Shown: positions 51,358 through 60,926, counted from the first letter of the stretch. The stretch: 64,000 nt of DNA from Planctomycetota bacterium (GCA_020853575.1 JADYYP010000045.1:558001-622000); one strand, 5' to 3'. Notes: generated by a model not told the origin, from the letters alone. Translations and numbers: made by a program.

Positions 51358-53940
51358 TCAAGGCTGCTCGAGCACCAAATCGACGATTGCTCGCTGGCCG
51401 CGCAACAGCGTCGCGCGTTTGCCCGCGCGCGGACGGGGCGCGAGCGAGCCGCGCACGTCCGCGGCGGAGACCCACAGCTCGCCAGCGACCACGCCTTTGA
51501 ACTCCACCAGCCCGTTGCCGTCGGTCGTGCGCGACTGACGGCTTCGCGAGTGGGCCACGAACTCGGCCTCGTCCTGCGGCGGTGTTCCAGCACCGCTCCA
51601 CGTGCTCACGCTGACGGTGAAGCCCGCTGCCGGTCGCCCTTCGCGGTCGACGACGCGCGCCACCACGACTCCGACCGCCGGCGCGCGCAACTCAAGCGCC
51701 TCCAGCGCCGGCAACTCGACGCTCGCCCCGGCGCGCGCGCCATCGGGGAACTCGGCGGTGACCGCGGCGCGGCCCGCGACGAGCCAGTCGATCCGCGCCA
51801 GACCGCTGGAGTCGACCGCGTGCGAGCTCACCGACGGAAGCGCGAGCGCCGTCGGATCCAGCGCTTGGTAGGTCAAGTCGATTCGAGCCGCGCTGGCGGC
51901 TCCGTCCGCGTCGAGCGTGCGCACGTCGAGCCCCAAGGTCCCGAGTTGCGCCACGAGCTCGCCGCGCGCGTTCTCCGGCAGCTCGCGAGCGCCGCGGAAA
52001 CGCGTCGAGAGCGGTCCGCGCGTCACGTCGAGCTCGAGCTCACTGGGCGGAGGAAACGCCACCCCGAAGCGGAACGTCCCGGCGTCGTCGGTGCTCGCGA
52101 CGCGAGCCGACCAGCGCACGAGCGCGCCGCGCACCGGTCCCGCGGCATCCAGCACGACTCCGCGCAATTGGTGGGGCCAGCGGGCGGCGCGGTCCAAGTC
52201 GACCCACGTCGTTTGGCCCGCGCTCACGCTCACGCGCGCCAGCCGCACCGGCTCGACCGCGGCGCTCGAATGGAAGGCCGCAAGCCACCACGCGCCTTCC
52301 TTCAACCCCGGGAAACAAAACGAGCCATCGGCCGGCAGGATCGCGACCTCACTGGCCAACTCGGCGCCGTCCTGAATCACACCCAGGTACGTGCCATGCT
52401 CCAAGACTCCGCGGATCTCGCCGGCGGCCGCGAGCGTGTGCTCGAGCTCGAGCGGCGCTTCCCGTGAGAGCCGTACGCGGCGTCGATCGAGTGCTCGAGC
52501 CGGAGCGAACACCTCGACGCGGTGCTCTCCCGGTGGCAAGCCCGAGAGCTCGTACTCGCCGTTCGAATCCGTCGTCGTGCGCGCGTGCGTCGCCGGATGA
52601 CGGTCTCCGGACGACGAGTGCGCGTCGTAGCGCCACACATGCGCACCGTGCAGCTCGAACAGATCGACGTTGTTCGGATCGCGCTCGAGCAACGTCACGC
52701 GCACCTCCGCGGAGCGAATCGGCGCTCGCGCTTCGTCCCGCACGGTACCGCGCAGGCGCGCGCCTGGCACGGCCACGAGATCGACCATGGTCGACGTGCC
52801 ACTCCAGAGCTCGATGTCGAGAGGCGTGATCGAGTTGTCGATGCTCTCTCCGTTCGAGGTCCGGGGCTGAGACGCGAGCCTCACGCCGTCCCCGCCGCGC
52901 AAGGCGAGTGTGTACGTCCCCGAGGGCAGGCTCTCGAACTCGTAGGATTCCTCCCGGACCGGCGAAACGAAGTCGATTCCGAACGTCGACATCGTCGTCG
53001 ACGAGTTGCTCACTCGCCGGGCCACGACCTCGACGGCTGGCACCCTCGCGTCGAGGCCGCGCACGGCGCCTGCCAGCCGAGCAGGTGCCTCGAGGACCAA
53101 CGGATAGTCGCTGACGCGCTGCGCAAACGAGTCGCCACTCGTGCCCCACGACGTCGCCGAGCCCACGAGCCCGTCGCCAGCGCGCGCGATTGCGACGAAA
53201 CCAGTCCCATGCTCGATGTCGAACACCGTGCGTCCGTCGGAGCCGCTTTGCGCCTGGAGCGTGTGCTCCTCGGGGCCGTACTCGGATCCGAGCGAAAACC
53301 AAGCGTGGAGCTCGACCGACACGTTGGCGCGCGCGAGGCCCTGGCTGTCGCGCACGGCGAAGCTCAGCGGCGCCGCGGGCCGCACGACGAGCGTGACGCT
53401 CCGACTCGTTCCGGCGCAGGCCAACCATTCTCGAGCGCGCCGGACTCCGCGCTCGTCGACCCGCTCGGCCTCGAGCGCCACACGTCCCAAGCCGATGGAT
53501 TGGAACGTGACTCGGCCCTGCTCGTCGGCGCGCGCTTGGGCGACGACGCGCCGTGCGACGACGACGCGCGCGATCTCGGGCACAGGCTCCAGGCCCTCGA
53601 TCGCACGAACCTCCGCGTTGGCGGCCGGAGTTCCGTCGAGCTCTCGCACCTCGATCTCGAGGTGCGCGGACGGACGGACGCTCTCGGCGGAACGCTGCTG
53701 CGGACCGGCCGCGTTCGTGGATCGCGCCGAAGCCTCGGCCTCGGTGGCCCAGGGAGTTCGCGCGCCCGCTGTCTCGCTAGCGCGTTCCAACTCAACGACT
53801 GGTCGCGGGAGTTCGCTCTCCACGGACTGCGCCGCGCCACCGTTGGGCTGCGTCGCCAACCAAACGAGCACACCTGTCGTGCACAACGCGGCCAAGACCG
53901 CGAGAGCGATGAGCGAGCGCGTGCGTCCCACGGCCGCCAT
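51358..53940 (-). CDS. Large membrane-anchored CpReg repeat protein
   Basis: 860 residues from the ATG at 53940 (MAAVGRTRSLIALAVLAALC), which gives a membrane anchor; the frame stays open upstream, but that part lacks protein character. A Glu/Ala-rich linker (35-75) is followed by about eight CpReg/transthyretin-like modules, for example LEIEVRELDGTPAANAEVRA, LRGTVRDEARAPIRSAEVRV and VVARVVDREGRPAAGFTVSV. Structural role, exposed outside the cytoplasmic membrane. No catalytic motif. It resembles the repeat half of the FecR/CpReg protein at 44.5-47.1 kb and the protein at 29.2 kb. Confidence 0.78.
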   Translation of the reverse strand: MAAVGRTRSLIALAVLAALCTTGVLVWLATQPNGGAAQSVESELPRPVVELERASETAGARTPWATEAEASARSTNAAGPQQRSAESVRPSAHLEIEVRELDGTPAANAEVRAIEGLEPVPEIARVVVARRVVAQARADEQGRVTFQSIGLGRVALEAERVDERGVRRAREWLACAGTSRSVTLVVRPAAPLSFAVRDSQGLARANVSVELHAWFSLGSEYGPEEHTLQAQSGSDGRTVFDIEHGTGFVAIARAGDGLVGSATSWGTSGDSFAQRVSDYPLVLEAPARLAGAVRGLDARVPAVEVVARRVSNSSTTMSTFGIDFVSPVREESYEFESLPSGTYTLALRGGDGVRLASQPRTSNGESIDNSITPLDIELWSGTSTMVDLVAVPGARLRGTVRDEARAPIRSAEVRVTLLERDPNNVDLFELHGAHVWRYDAHSSSGDRHPATHARTTTDSNGEYELSGLPPGEHRVEVFAPARALDRRRVRLSREAPLELEHTLAAAGEIRGVLEHGTYLGVIQDGAELASEVAILPADGSFCFPGLKEGAWWLAAFHSSAAVEPVRLARVSVSAGQTTWVDLDRAARWPHQLRGVVLDAAGPVRGALVRWSARVASTDDAGTFRFGVAFPPPSELELDVTRGPLSTRFRGARELPENARGELVAQLGTLGLDVRTLDADGAASAARIDLTYQALDPTALALPSVSSHAVDSSGLARIDWLVAGRAAVTAEFPDGARAGASVELPALEALELRAPAVGVVVARVVDREGRPAAGFTVSVSTWSGAGTPPQDEAEFVAHSRSRQSRTTDGNGLVEFKGVVAGELWVSAADVRGSLAPRPRAGKRATLLRGQRAIVDLVLEQP

Positions 53941-54408
53941 TCTGCCGCCTGCCCGCTCTCGCGCTACTTCACGCTCGGGAGCGACGTGAGATGGCGGCAA
54001 CGAAGCTCGAGCACGCGCATCGCGGTCGAGCCCCCGCGCTCGTGGGAGCACTGGCGGAGACCGCCGCGCACATTCGTCCGTCCCGGGCAGTGCCACGCAC
54101 CCGCAAGGGCCGCGTGAGCTCGCCAACAACGACGATGCGAGCTCTGGACGGAGTTGGAGCCGCCGTCGCCCGCAAGGGAACGAACGTCGAGACCGTGAGT
54201 TCCTCGCGGTCTTGAAATTCTGCGACTTCTCCAGCCTCCGCACTGCTCTGCAGCGCATCGATCGACCGGGATGGCGTTCCCGTCGGCCTCACCGACGCAC
54301 GGGTGCCGTGCCTCCCGCCGGATAGCCGCTCGACGGTCGAATGGCACGCGCCTGACGCCAGATCATCGGTCGTCGGCTCGATCGGCGCGGGCCCGCAGCT
54401 AGACTCGT
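53941..54408. other. Divergent intergenic region, no gene supported
   Basis: 468 bp between the start of the minus-strand CpReg gene and the plus-strand SRPBCC gene. A 74-residue plus-strand frame at 53991 has no family resemblance and is not called. Promoters for both neighbours should be here, but no clear motif stands out. Confidence 0.3.
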
Positions 54409-54852
54409 GTGCGCTTGCTCGTCGCCATCACGGAGTCGATCGTCGTCGCGCGGCCGCCCGAGGCGGGCTTCGACTTCACTCAGGACTATGCGCGCCGGAC
54501 GAGTCGGGACCGCGGCGTGCTCTCCGCCGAGGTGCTCGAGCGCGCACCGCTCCCGCGCGTGCGAGTCGAGCTCGCGGGCGGAGTCCGCGGTGTATTCGAG
54601 TACAAGCTCTTCGAGCGTCCGCTGCGCACGAGCGTGGCGCTGACCGAAGTGCGCTCGCCGCTGTTCTCCGGCGGCGGCGGATCGTGGAGCTACGAAGCGC
54701 ACGACGGCGGCACGCTCTGGACCGTGACCAACTCCGTGCGTTTCCGCAGTCGCATCGTGGGTTGGCTGCTCGGTCCGTGGACGCGTTTCGTGCTCCGGCG
54801 CGGCACGCGCGCCGCGCTGCGGGCCGCCAAGCTCGAGCTCGAGCGCGGCTGA
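54409..54852 (+). CDS. SRPBCC-type (START/Bet v1-fold) protein
   Basis: 147 residues from a GTG at 54409. The sequence follows the SRPBCC pattern: an initial ITESIVVARPPEAGFDFTQDY, a central strand set (RVRVELAGGVRGVFEY), and a closing helix after GPWTRFVLRRGTRAAL. These domains make a hydrophobic pocket that binds lipids or other small ligands; many are polyketide-cyclase-like or act as periplasmic or cytoplasmic carriers. No signal peptide is present. It stands alone; no partner is suggested by the context. Confidence 0.62.
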   Translation: MRLLVAITESIVVARPPEAGFDFTQDYARRTSRDRGVLSAEVLERAPLPRVRVELAGGVRGVFEYKLFERPLRTSVALTEVRSPLFSGGGGSWSYEAHDGGTLWTVTNSVRFRSRIVGWLLGPWTRFVLRRGTRAALRAAKLELERG

Positions 54853-55256
54853 GCTCGGGCTCGAGGCAACGACCAGAGTCGCGTTCTCCCACGAATTCCA
54901 CGGCAGTCTCGACGACGACGCCCAGGCTGACAGTCTCGGGGCGCTGGCACCGCGAGCGGCGAGCAACGCCGCGTGCGCCGGCGAGCTGTTTTCGAGCACT
55001 GGTGAGCCATGCTCGCACCGCACAGGCCCGATCCGAATCCGCGTGAGTGCGCGGTGCTTCGCGAAACTACGCAGTCCCCGGCGAGAAAGCGCCAACTCTG
55101 AGGCATGCCGCTGGAGCCCGAAAGAGCCTATCGCTCTGGCGTGGCCGTTGGGCGTGAGCGGCAAGCCGCATGGGGTGGCGCGACATTCGGCGCCGCCACT
55201 CGGCTCGACGACAGCTCCACGCGCCGCGAAAGCTCCGCCGCCCCGAGGGTCGTTCC
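54853..55256. other. Intergenic region with a bulged hairpin
   Basis: 404 bp without a supported gene. Bases 54993-55015 can fold as CGAGCA, a one-base bulge, TGG, a TGAG loop, CCA and TGCTCG, a nine-pair stem next to a short T-run on the plus-strand upstream side. It could be a transcription terminator reading leftwards or a structured RNA element; neither is proved. Confidence 0.35.
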
Positions 55257-56888
55257 ATGAACGCGTTGCACTGCTTGTCCGTCCCTTGCGCGTTGTTGTC
55301 TGTCTTCACCGTCCCCGCGCTCGCGCGACAAGCCCTGTGGATCCGCCAAGACGGCTCCGCTGCCTACGACGGAGTTCAAGTCGCGACTCAGGACGGCATC
55401 GGCGGCGTGTACGTCGGAGGAGCGACTCAAGGGAACTTCGGTGGGGCCTCGGCCGGCGAGGACGATGCCTGGCTCGCGCGCTTCGACGCCAGCGGACAGC
55501 GCCTCTGGCTCGCGCAGTTCGGCTCGAGCCGCAGCGAGTGGCTCTCGAGCGGCGCCGCGGACGGAACGAACGGCGTCTTCGTCGGGGGCTCGACTCGCGG
55601 GAGCCTGGGCGCGCCCAACGCCGACCCGAGCGAAACGACGCTCGACCCATGGCTCGCGTACTACACCAGCGCGGGGACACGGACGTGGATCTCGCAGTGG
55701 GGTACAGCGGCGAGCGACCAACTGCTCGGCGTGGTCTCGGACGATGGAGGCGGCGCGTTCCTCGGAGGAATGACGTTCGGCGATCTCAGCGCGGCCAATC
55801 TCGGCGGAGCGGACGCGTGGCTGGCGCGCTGCGACGCGGCCGGACACCTGATGTGGAGCGTGCAGTTCGGCACCAGTGGGCTCGATGCGACGCTCGCGGT
55901 TGCGTCGGATGACTCTGGCGGCGTGTTCGCCGGCGGATCCGAGTCCGGTTCGAGCAGTGGCTTCGAGCGAGCCTGGCTCGCGCGCTTTTCCGGCTCCGGC
56001 CAACAACTCTGGAAGTTCCAAGTCCCTGCCGCCGGACTCTCGCAGCGCATCAGCGCAGCGCTTTCCGACGGTTTCGGCGATGTGTACGTGCTCGGCCACA
56101 CCGACACCTTCCCACCCTACGCGGGCCACGGCTGGGTCGCTCGCTACGACTCGGTAGGCGCGCTCGCGTGGACTCGCGTCGTCGGGAACCACATTCCGTC
56201 GAGCGCCTTCACGCGGGACGCGCAACAGCGCGTCTATGTCGGCGGGGCCGGCGGACAACTGGCGCGCTTCGACAGCGCCGGACAGCTCGACTGGCAACTC
56301 GACCTCGTAGGAGCGTCGGAGTCGATCGGCCGCGCCGCGCCGTCGCGTCCGGGCGCAGTGTTCATCGCGGGCACGACGTACTCGGATTTGGCCGCGTCGA
56401 ACGCAGGTGACGGGGATGCGTGGGTGGCGCGGGTCGATCCCGACATCGCGGCGGGCTTCTGCACGTCCTCGGTGACGACGCTCGGTTGTCGGCCAGTCGT
56501 TCGAGGCTTCGGTCGACCGAGCGCAAGCGCGAGCTCCGCCTTCGTGATCGCGGTCGAGAGCGTCGAAGGCGAGCGACTTGGGTTGTGTTTCTACGGCATC
56601 GACAACTCCGGTTTCACGCCGCGCCCGTGGTCGGCTGGAAGCTCGAGCTTTCTGTGCGTGCGCGCACCGCACCAGCGCCTCGCCATCCAATCCTCGGGGG
56701 GAACCGCGCAGCTGTGCGACGGGGCGCTCGCGCTCGACTGGAACGCTTTCGTCTCCGTGACGCCAGGCGCGCTCGGCCAACCGTTCGGCGCCGGACAAAG
56801 TGTGTTCGTGCAGGGTTGGTTCCGCGATGCCGCCGCACCACGGGGCAGCAACCTCTCGAACGGCCTGTGGTTCGAGCTGCAACCCTGA
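55257..56888 (+). CDS. Exported beta-propeller (SBBP-like) protein with lineage-specific C-terminal module
   Basis: 543 residues from the ATG at 55257, with a signal peptide (MNALHCLSVPCALLSVFTVPALA). Residues 25-400 carry blades of the type DAWLARFDASGQRLWLAQFG repeated about every 55-60 residues, with the phrases GGVYVGG, NGVFVGGS and GGAFLGG, as in SBBP-type propellers. The last 140 residues (from FCTSSVTTLGCRP) form a distinct domain with four to five cysteines and phrases such as GLCFYGIDNSGF and PFGAGQSVFVQGWFRDAA, a module I associate with secreted proteins of marine planctomycetes. Function unknown; it is likely surface-exposed. Confidence 0.75.
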   Translation: MNALHCLSVPCALLSVFTVPALARQALWIRQDGSAAYDGVQVATQDGIGGVYVGGATQGNFGGASAGEDDAWLARFDASGQRLWLAQFGSSRSEWLSSGAADGTNGVFVGGSTRGSLGAPNADPSETTLDPWLAYYTSAGTRTWISQWGTAASDQLLGVVSDDGGGAFLGGMTFGDLSAANLGGADAWLARCDAAGHLMWSVQFGTSGLDATLAVASDDSGGVFAGGSESGSSSGFERAWLARFSGSGQQLWKFQVPAAGLSQRISAALSDGFGDVYVLGHTDTFPPYAGHGWVARYDSVGALAWTRVVGNHIPSSAFTRDAQQRVYVGGAGGQLARFDSAGQLDWQLDLVGASESIGRAAPSRPGAVFIAGTTYSDLAASNAGDGDAWVARVDPDIAAGFCTSSVTTLGCRPVVRGFGRPSASASSAFVIAVESVEGERLGLCFYGIDNSGFTPRPWSAGSSSFLCVRAPHQRLAIQSSGGTAQLCDGALALDWNAFVSVTPGALGQPFGAGQSVFVQGWFRDAAAPRGSNLSNGLWFELQP

Positions 56889-57124
56889 GCATCACGGCTC
56901 TCGATGCGGGCGACCCGCGCTCGAGCTGGGCCGCAACCGGCGGCAGTCGTCCGCGACGAGAGATGCATCACGGAGGACTCGCGCGCGCGAGCTCACCGTC
57001 GTCGTCGGGGCAGCCGCGAGCCCTTCACTGCGAGTGATCCAACGCGCGCAGCCATCGGTTTCACCGTGCGCCGGTGCAACGTCCGCTCGGGGGCGAGCCT
57101 GGGAGTCAGTGACGCGCTCTTCCG

Positions 57125-60100
57125 CTACCTCACCTTCAGGAGCGGCGTGAAATAGCGGTAGTAGACCTCCAGCGCGAGCACGCACATCGCGGTCGAGTAC
57201 ACGCGCTCACCGTCGTCGTCGCCCGCGTATGCGCAGTACACGTCGAGCGGCTCCCACGAGCCGTCGGATGCCTGAGCCGGCGGCAAGGCCTCCTTCAGGG
57301 CCGTGTTCCAGCGCTTCCAGTCGTCTCCACCGCGACGCAAGAGCGCCAGGCTGCCGTAGTACCAGAAGTAGAGATTGCCCTGCGCGCGGTGCACGAACGC
57401 TTCCTCGCCGTCCCAGCGATAGCCCTTGGGCGCGCACGAGTTCACGAACTCCAGCGCATCGCGCCACTGCGCGCTCGACAACTCTTCGCCCAGAAGCGAA
57501 AGCGCGAACAAGGCAGCTGGCGTCGAGCCCGGCAACGTCGCGTAGCCCGAGCTCAAGCGCTGCGGATCGTGGTTGTAGCGAAAGCGCCCCAGCTCTTCGT
57601 CCCAGGCCTGGCGCAGGAACTCGCGCGCGGCGTCGAACGCGGCGTCGGGAACCGCTCGTCCGCCGAGTCGCGCCGACTCCAGGGCCATCACCTGCCACGC
57701 GGTGATCGAGGTGCGCGGCCACGAGTCGAACGTCGCACCGTCGGGGTAGAAGTAGCTCCAGCCTCCGACGCGGCGCGCGTCGCCGCGCACGAACTGATTC
57801 CGCAGGATCTGCTCGACCGCGCGGTCGATCGCCGGCGCGAGCCGCGGGTCGCGCGTGAGCGCATAGCACTCCGCGAGCGCATAGGTCGCGATGCCGTGGC
57901 TGTAGGACTCGCTGTCGCCGAAGTGCCCGGTGGTCTCGTCCTGAGTCGACAGCAGCCAGCGCACGGCACGTTCGGCCGAGCCCGAATGCTCGGTGTTCGA
58001 CGCTGGCGTGTGCCCCGTCCCGAGGAACGCGAGCAGCGCTAGCCCGCTCTTGCCCACGCGCACGTCGCGGTACTTCTCATGGCGCTCTCCGCGGCTCCCC
58101 CACGATCCGTCGCGCCGCTGTTTCGACGCGAGATAGCGCAGGCCATCCGCGACCGCGCGCTCCGTCTCCGCGCTGCCGCCGTGCTCGCGCAGAGCGATTT
58201 CCTTCTGCGTTCCGAAGCGCGAGCGGTAGGGCGTGTCGTCCAGGCGCGGTGGTGCGGCGGGGAGCGCTTGCTCACGCGCGCGCGGTGCGAGCTCGAGCGG
58301 CTTCGCCGGCGGCTGCGCGAGGTCCTCGGACGAGCGCGCGATCGCGCCACTTTCGCTGGCGGAGCTCTCGCGCACGCTCGGTCCGGCCTCCAGCTCCGTG
58401 CGCCGCCGCGCCTCGATCACCGCCGGCACCGGTGCTTCGCGAGCGCTCGCTTCCGCGATCGCCGTCGGAGCTCGCGTGCGCTCCTCCGTCGGCAGCTCGA
58501 CCCGCGGTCCCGCCGCAGCTTGACCCGAGCTCGGCGCGGGCGCGCTCGACGCGGCCGCGTACTCCGCGCGCGGCTCCTCGCGCGCGCCGCGCTGCACCGG
58601 AAGGCTCGACGCTGCCGCCGGCGCGTCCTCCCTTTCGGAAGAGGCCGCCGCGCCGGGAGCATCCGCGCGCCGCGGTGCGTGCTCGACCTCACTCGCCGCG
58701 GCCGAACTGCGCTGCGGACGGAACGACTCGGCGCTCTCGAGCGGCGTCTCAAGCTGCTCCGCGCTGCGCTGCGGCCGCGCTGACGAATCGAGCGCGAGCT
58801 CGGGCCCCGCGGTCCGGGCGTCGGACGTCGCGTCGGGCTCGATCGGTGCGCCCGTGAACTGCGGTGCGGGCATGTCGCGGCCCGGTTCGCGCGCGCTCCG
58901 CGTCAGCACCACGGTGTCGGGCTCGTCGCGGACCTCGACCTCGCGCTCGACCCGCGCGACGACGGGTGCGTCGACCGCTGGCGCGCTGCGTTCGAGCGCG
59001 GTTGATCGCGGCACGGCCAACGCGGACTCGCTCTCACCCGCCGCTCGCAGCTCCCGGGCCTCGCGCGGCTGTGCGAGCGCCGGGCCATTTGCGACGCGCT
59101 CCTCGTCGTCACGCTCCAGCCGCGCCGGACTTGGTGCTGGCCCCGCATTCGAAGGCGCGGCTGCGCGTGCCAGCGGAGCGCGAGCGCCGAGCTCGTCGCG
59201 CGTCTCGGCTTCGCGCTCGAGGTCCGCTCGCAGCGGCTCGTCGCTCGCGAGCCGTGCCTCGCGCTCGCTCTCGAGGGTCCCTCCGCGCTCCACCAGCGCA
59301 CGCGTGCGCTCTCGCGGTTGCTCGAGTCGCACGCGGAACGTCGGCTCGCGCTGGCGCTCGGCGGGCCAGGCATCGGCCTCCGGCGCGACACTGCGCAGGA
59401 GCAACATCAACAAGATGTGCAGCAGCACCGAGACGAGCAGACACTTGTAGAGGAGATCGAGCTCTTCCCAGCGCTTGGAGAGCGCGGCGACCAAAGCCAA
59501 GAGCAGCAGTGCCGCCATCAGCAACAGGTCAGCCCATCCCCGCGCCGGTTCGGCGCCGCGGAAGAGCTCGATCGAACGGGAGTGGCGCAGCTCGGACTGG
59601 AGCTCGTCCGGCGCGTCGAAGTAGAGCGCGAAGCCGTCGGGAGAGACCCGCGGACTGCGCTCGCTGGCGCGCGTGTCGAAACCCGCGAGTGGCTCCGCTG
59701 GCAGCCATCCGTCGCGCTCGCGGACACTGCGCCACACATCGAAGTCGCCGCCGCCGCGCGCACGGTTGCTCGCGAAGTACAGCGCACGTCCATCGGAGGT
59801 GACGAACGGCTCGCGCTCGTCGAAGGGCGAGTTGGCCGCCGCGAGTTCCTCGACCGTCCGCACGCCATTGGCCGCGAACCCGCGCGCGATGAACAAGTCG
59901 AAGCCCTGCTCGCGGTTGGACGAAAACACCAACGCCCCGGCGCTGGGAGCCGGGTCGAGCTCGTCCGCGGCTGTGTTCACGCCGCCTTCGAGCGGGCGCG
60001 GCGCCCCGAAGCCCGCGCCGTCCCACGGCGCCATGTACAGATCGAAACCGCCCGCCCCACCGGCGCGATCGGAGGCGAAGTACAACGCGTCTTCCGCGAA

Positions 60101-60481
60101 CGCTGGCGCGATCTCGTCGGCCGCGCTGCTCAGCTCGGTGATCGGCCGCGGCCGCAGCGCGCGCCCGGACTCGAACTCGGCGATCAAGAGCTCGCGGTCC
60201 TCACCCGCTTCTCCCGCGACGAAGACCACCCACCGGCCGTCGGGCGAGAGCGTCACTTGGGCTTCGCGCTGCGCGCTCTCGAGCTCGCCGGGAAGCGGCG
60301 TCGGTGCGCTCCACACCACGGTGCGCAGCCGCGGATCGCTGGCCAGGTAGGTGTGCGCTCCATCGCTGATCGGTCGCAGATCGAGCAGGCGCGGCAGCAC
60401 CCAGCGATTGAACGCGAGCAGCGTCGCTCCGACGAGCGACATGACGATCACCAGGTTCTTGGCTTTGGATGCAGTCGCCAT
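57125..60481 (-). CDS. PD40 propeller / TonB-like anchor / alpha-alpha-toroid fusion protein
   Basis: 1118 residues from the ATG at 60481. An N-terminal membrane helix (about 8-28) is followed by five PD40/TolB-like propeller repeats (SPDGRWVVFVAG, DALYFASDRAG, GALVFSSNREQ, GRALYFASNRA, DGFALYFDAPD). Two membrane segments follow (about 316-333 and 345-363). The second reads SVLLHILLMLLL, with Ser351 and His355 spaced as in TonB (Ser16/His20). A long charged Arg/Glu/Ala-rich region (about 370-800) then leads to an alpha-alpha-toroid domain related to prenyltransferase/squalene-cyclase repeats (LRYLASKQRRDGSWG, VRWLLSTQDETTGHF), without their catalytic DxDD box. It is encoded 31 bp after ExbD, so it may be the energised partner of that motor. 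Confidence 0.8.
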   Translation of the reverse strand: MATASKAKNLVIVMSLVGATLLAFNRWVLPRLLDLRPISDGAHTYLASDPRLRTVVWSAPTPLPGELESAQREAQVTLSPDGRWVVFVAGEAGEDRELLIAEFESGRALRPRPITELSSAADEIAPAFAEDALYFASDRAGGAGGFDLYMAPWDGAGFGAPRPLEGGVNTAADELDPAPSAGALVFSSNREQGFDLFIARGFAANGVRTVEELAAANSPFDEREPFVTSDGRALYFASNRARGGGDFDVWRSVRERDGWLPAEPLAGFDTRASERSPRVSPDGFALYFDAPDELQSELRHSRSIELFRGAEPARGWADLLLMAALLLLALVAALSKRWEELDLLYKCLLVSVLLHILLMLLLRSVAPEADAWPAERQREPTFRVRLEQPRERTRALVERGGTLESEREARLASDEPLRADLEREAETRDELGARAPLARAAAPSNAGPAPSPARLERDDEERVANGPALAQPREARELRAAGESESALAVPRSTALERSAPAVDAPVVARVEREVEVRDEPDTVVLTRSAREPGRDMPAPQFTGAPIEPDATSDARTAGPELALDSSARPQRSAEQLETPLESAESFRPQRSSAAASEVEHAPRRADAPGAAASSEREDAPAAASSLPVQRGAREEPRAEYAAASSAPAPSSGQAAAGPRVELPTEERTRAPTAIAEASAREAPVPAVIEARRRTELEAGPSVRESSASESGAIARSSEDLAQPPAKPLELAPRAREQALPAAPPRLDDTPYRSRFGTQKEIALREHGGSAETERAVADGLRYLASKQRRDGSWGSRGERHEKYRDVRVGKSGLALLAFLGTGHTPASNTEHSGSAERAVRWLLSTQDETTGHFGDSESYSHGIATYALAECYALTRDPRLAPAIDRAVEQILRNQFVRGDARRVGGWSYFYPDGATFDSWPRTSITAWQVMALESARLGGRAVPDAAFDAAREFLRQAWDEELGRFRYNHDPQRLSSGYATLPGSTPAALFALSLLGEELSSAQWRDALEFVNSCAPKGYRWDGEEAFVHRAQGNLYFWYYGSLALLRRGGDDWKRWNTALKEALPPAQASDGSWEPLDVYCAYAGDDDGERVYSTAMCVLALEVYYRYFTPLLKVR

Positions 60482-60512
60482 GGCGGCTCCTCGCGGTCTG
60501 TGCCGAAACGTC

Positions 60513-60926
60513 TCAGGAACCCTCGAGCGTGCCGACGGCCAGATTGGAGAGCCCGGCCGCTCCGCACGCATCCATCACGGCCACGATGTCCTCGTGGTGC
60601 ACCAAGCGGTCGCCGCGGATGGTCACGGCGGTCTGCGGATTGCGCGCCGCGACTCCGCGCAACTCGGACTCGAGCGCGCCGCGCGTGATCGACCGTCCGC
60701 CGAGCGTCAGCGCCCCCTCACGCGAGACGTTGATCACGAGCTCGTCGAGCTCGACCTCGCGCTCTGTCGCATGCGCGGCCTCGGGCAGCTCGAGCTGCAA
60801 CGCGCGCTCGGGATCCATGAAGGTCGTCGCGCACAGGAAGAACACCAGTAGCAGGAACACCAAGTCGGTCATCGAAGTCAGGTTGAGCCCTTGGTCCTCG
60901 ATCGGATCGTCGTCGCGCACGTACAT
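60513..60926 (-). CDS. exbD: ExbD/TolR-type biopolymer transport protein
   Basis: 137 residues. A single N-terminal membrane helix carries the essential Asp (Asp21) in NLTSMTDLVFLLLVFFL, which couples proton flow to force generation in TonB/Tol systems. The rest is a small periplasmic domain (about 45-137). It is 9 bp after ExbB and 31 bp before the 1118-residue fusion gene. The three therefore look like a motor plus an output protein. Confidence 0.92.
   Translation of the reverse strand: MYVRDDDPIEDQGLNLTSMTDLVFLLLVFFLCATTFMDPERALQLELPEAAHATEREVELDELVINVSREGALTLGGRSITRGALESELRGVAARNPQTAVTIRGDRLVHHEDIVAVMDACGAAGLSNLAVGTLEGS

Noticed and set aside
53941..54258. Upstream extension of the large CpReg protein
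   Set aside because: The extra 106 residues are Arg/Ser-rich without protein character, and the ATG at 53940 gives a proper membrane anchor.
40735..54850. Recurrent GAGCTCGAGCTC-type short repeats
   Set aside because: They fall inside genes at Glu-Leu-Glu-Leu codons and reflect codon bias (GAG, CTC), not a repeat element.
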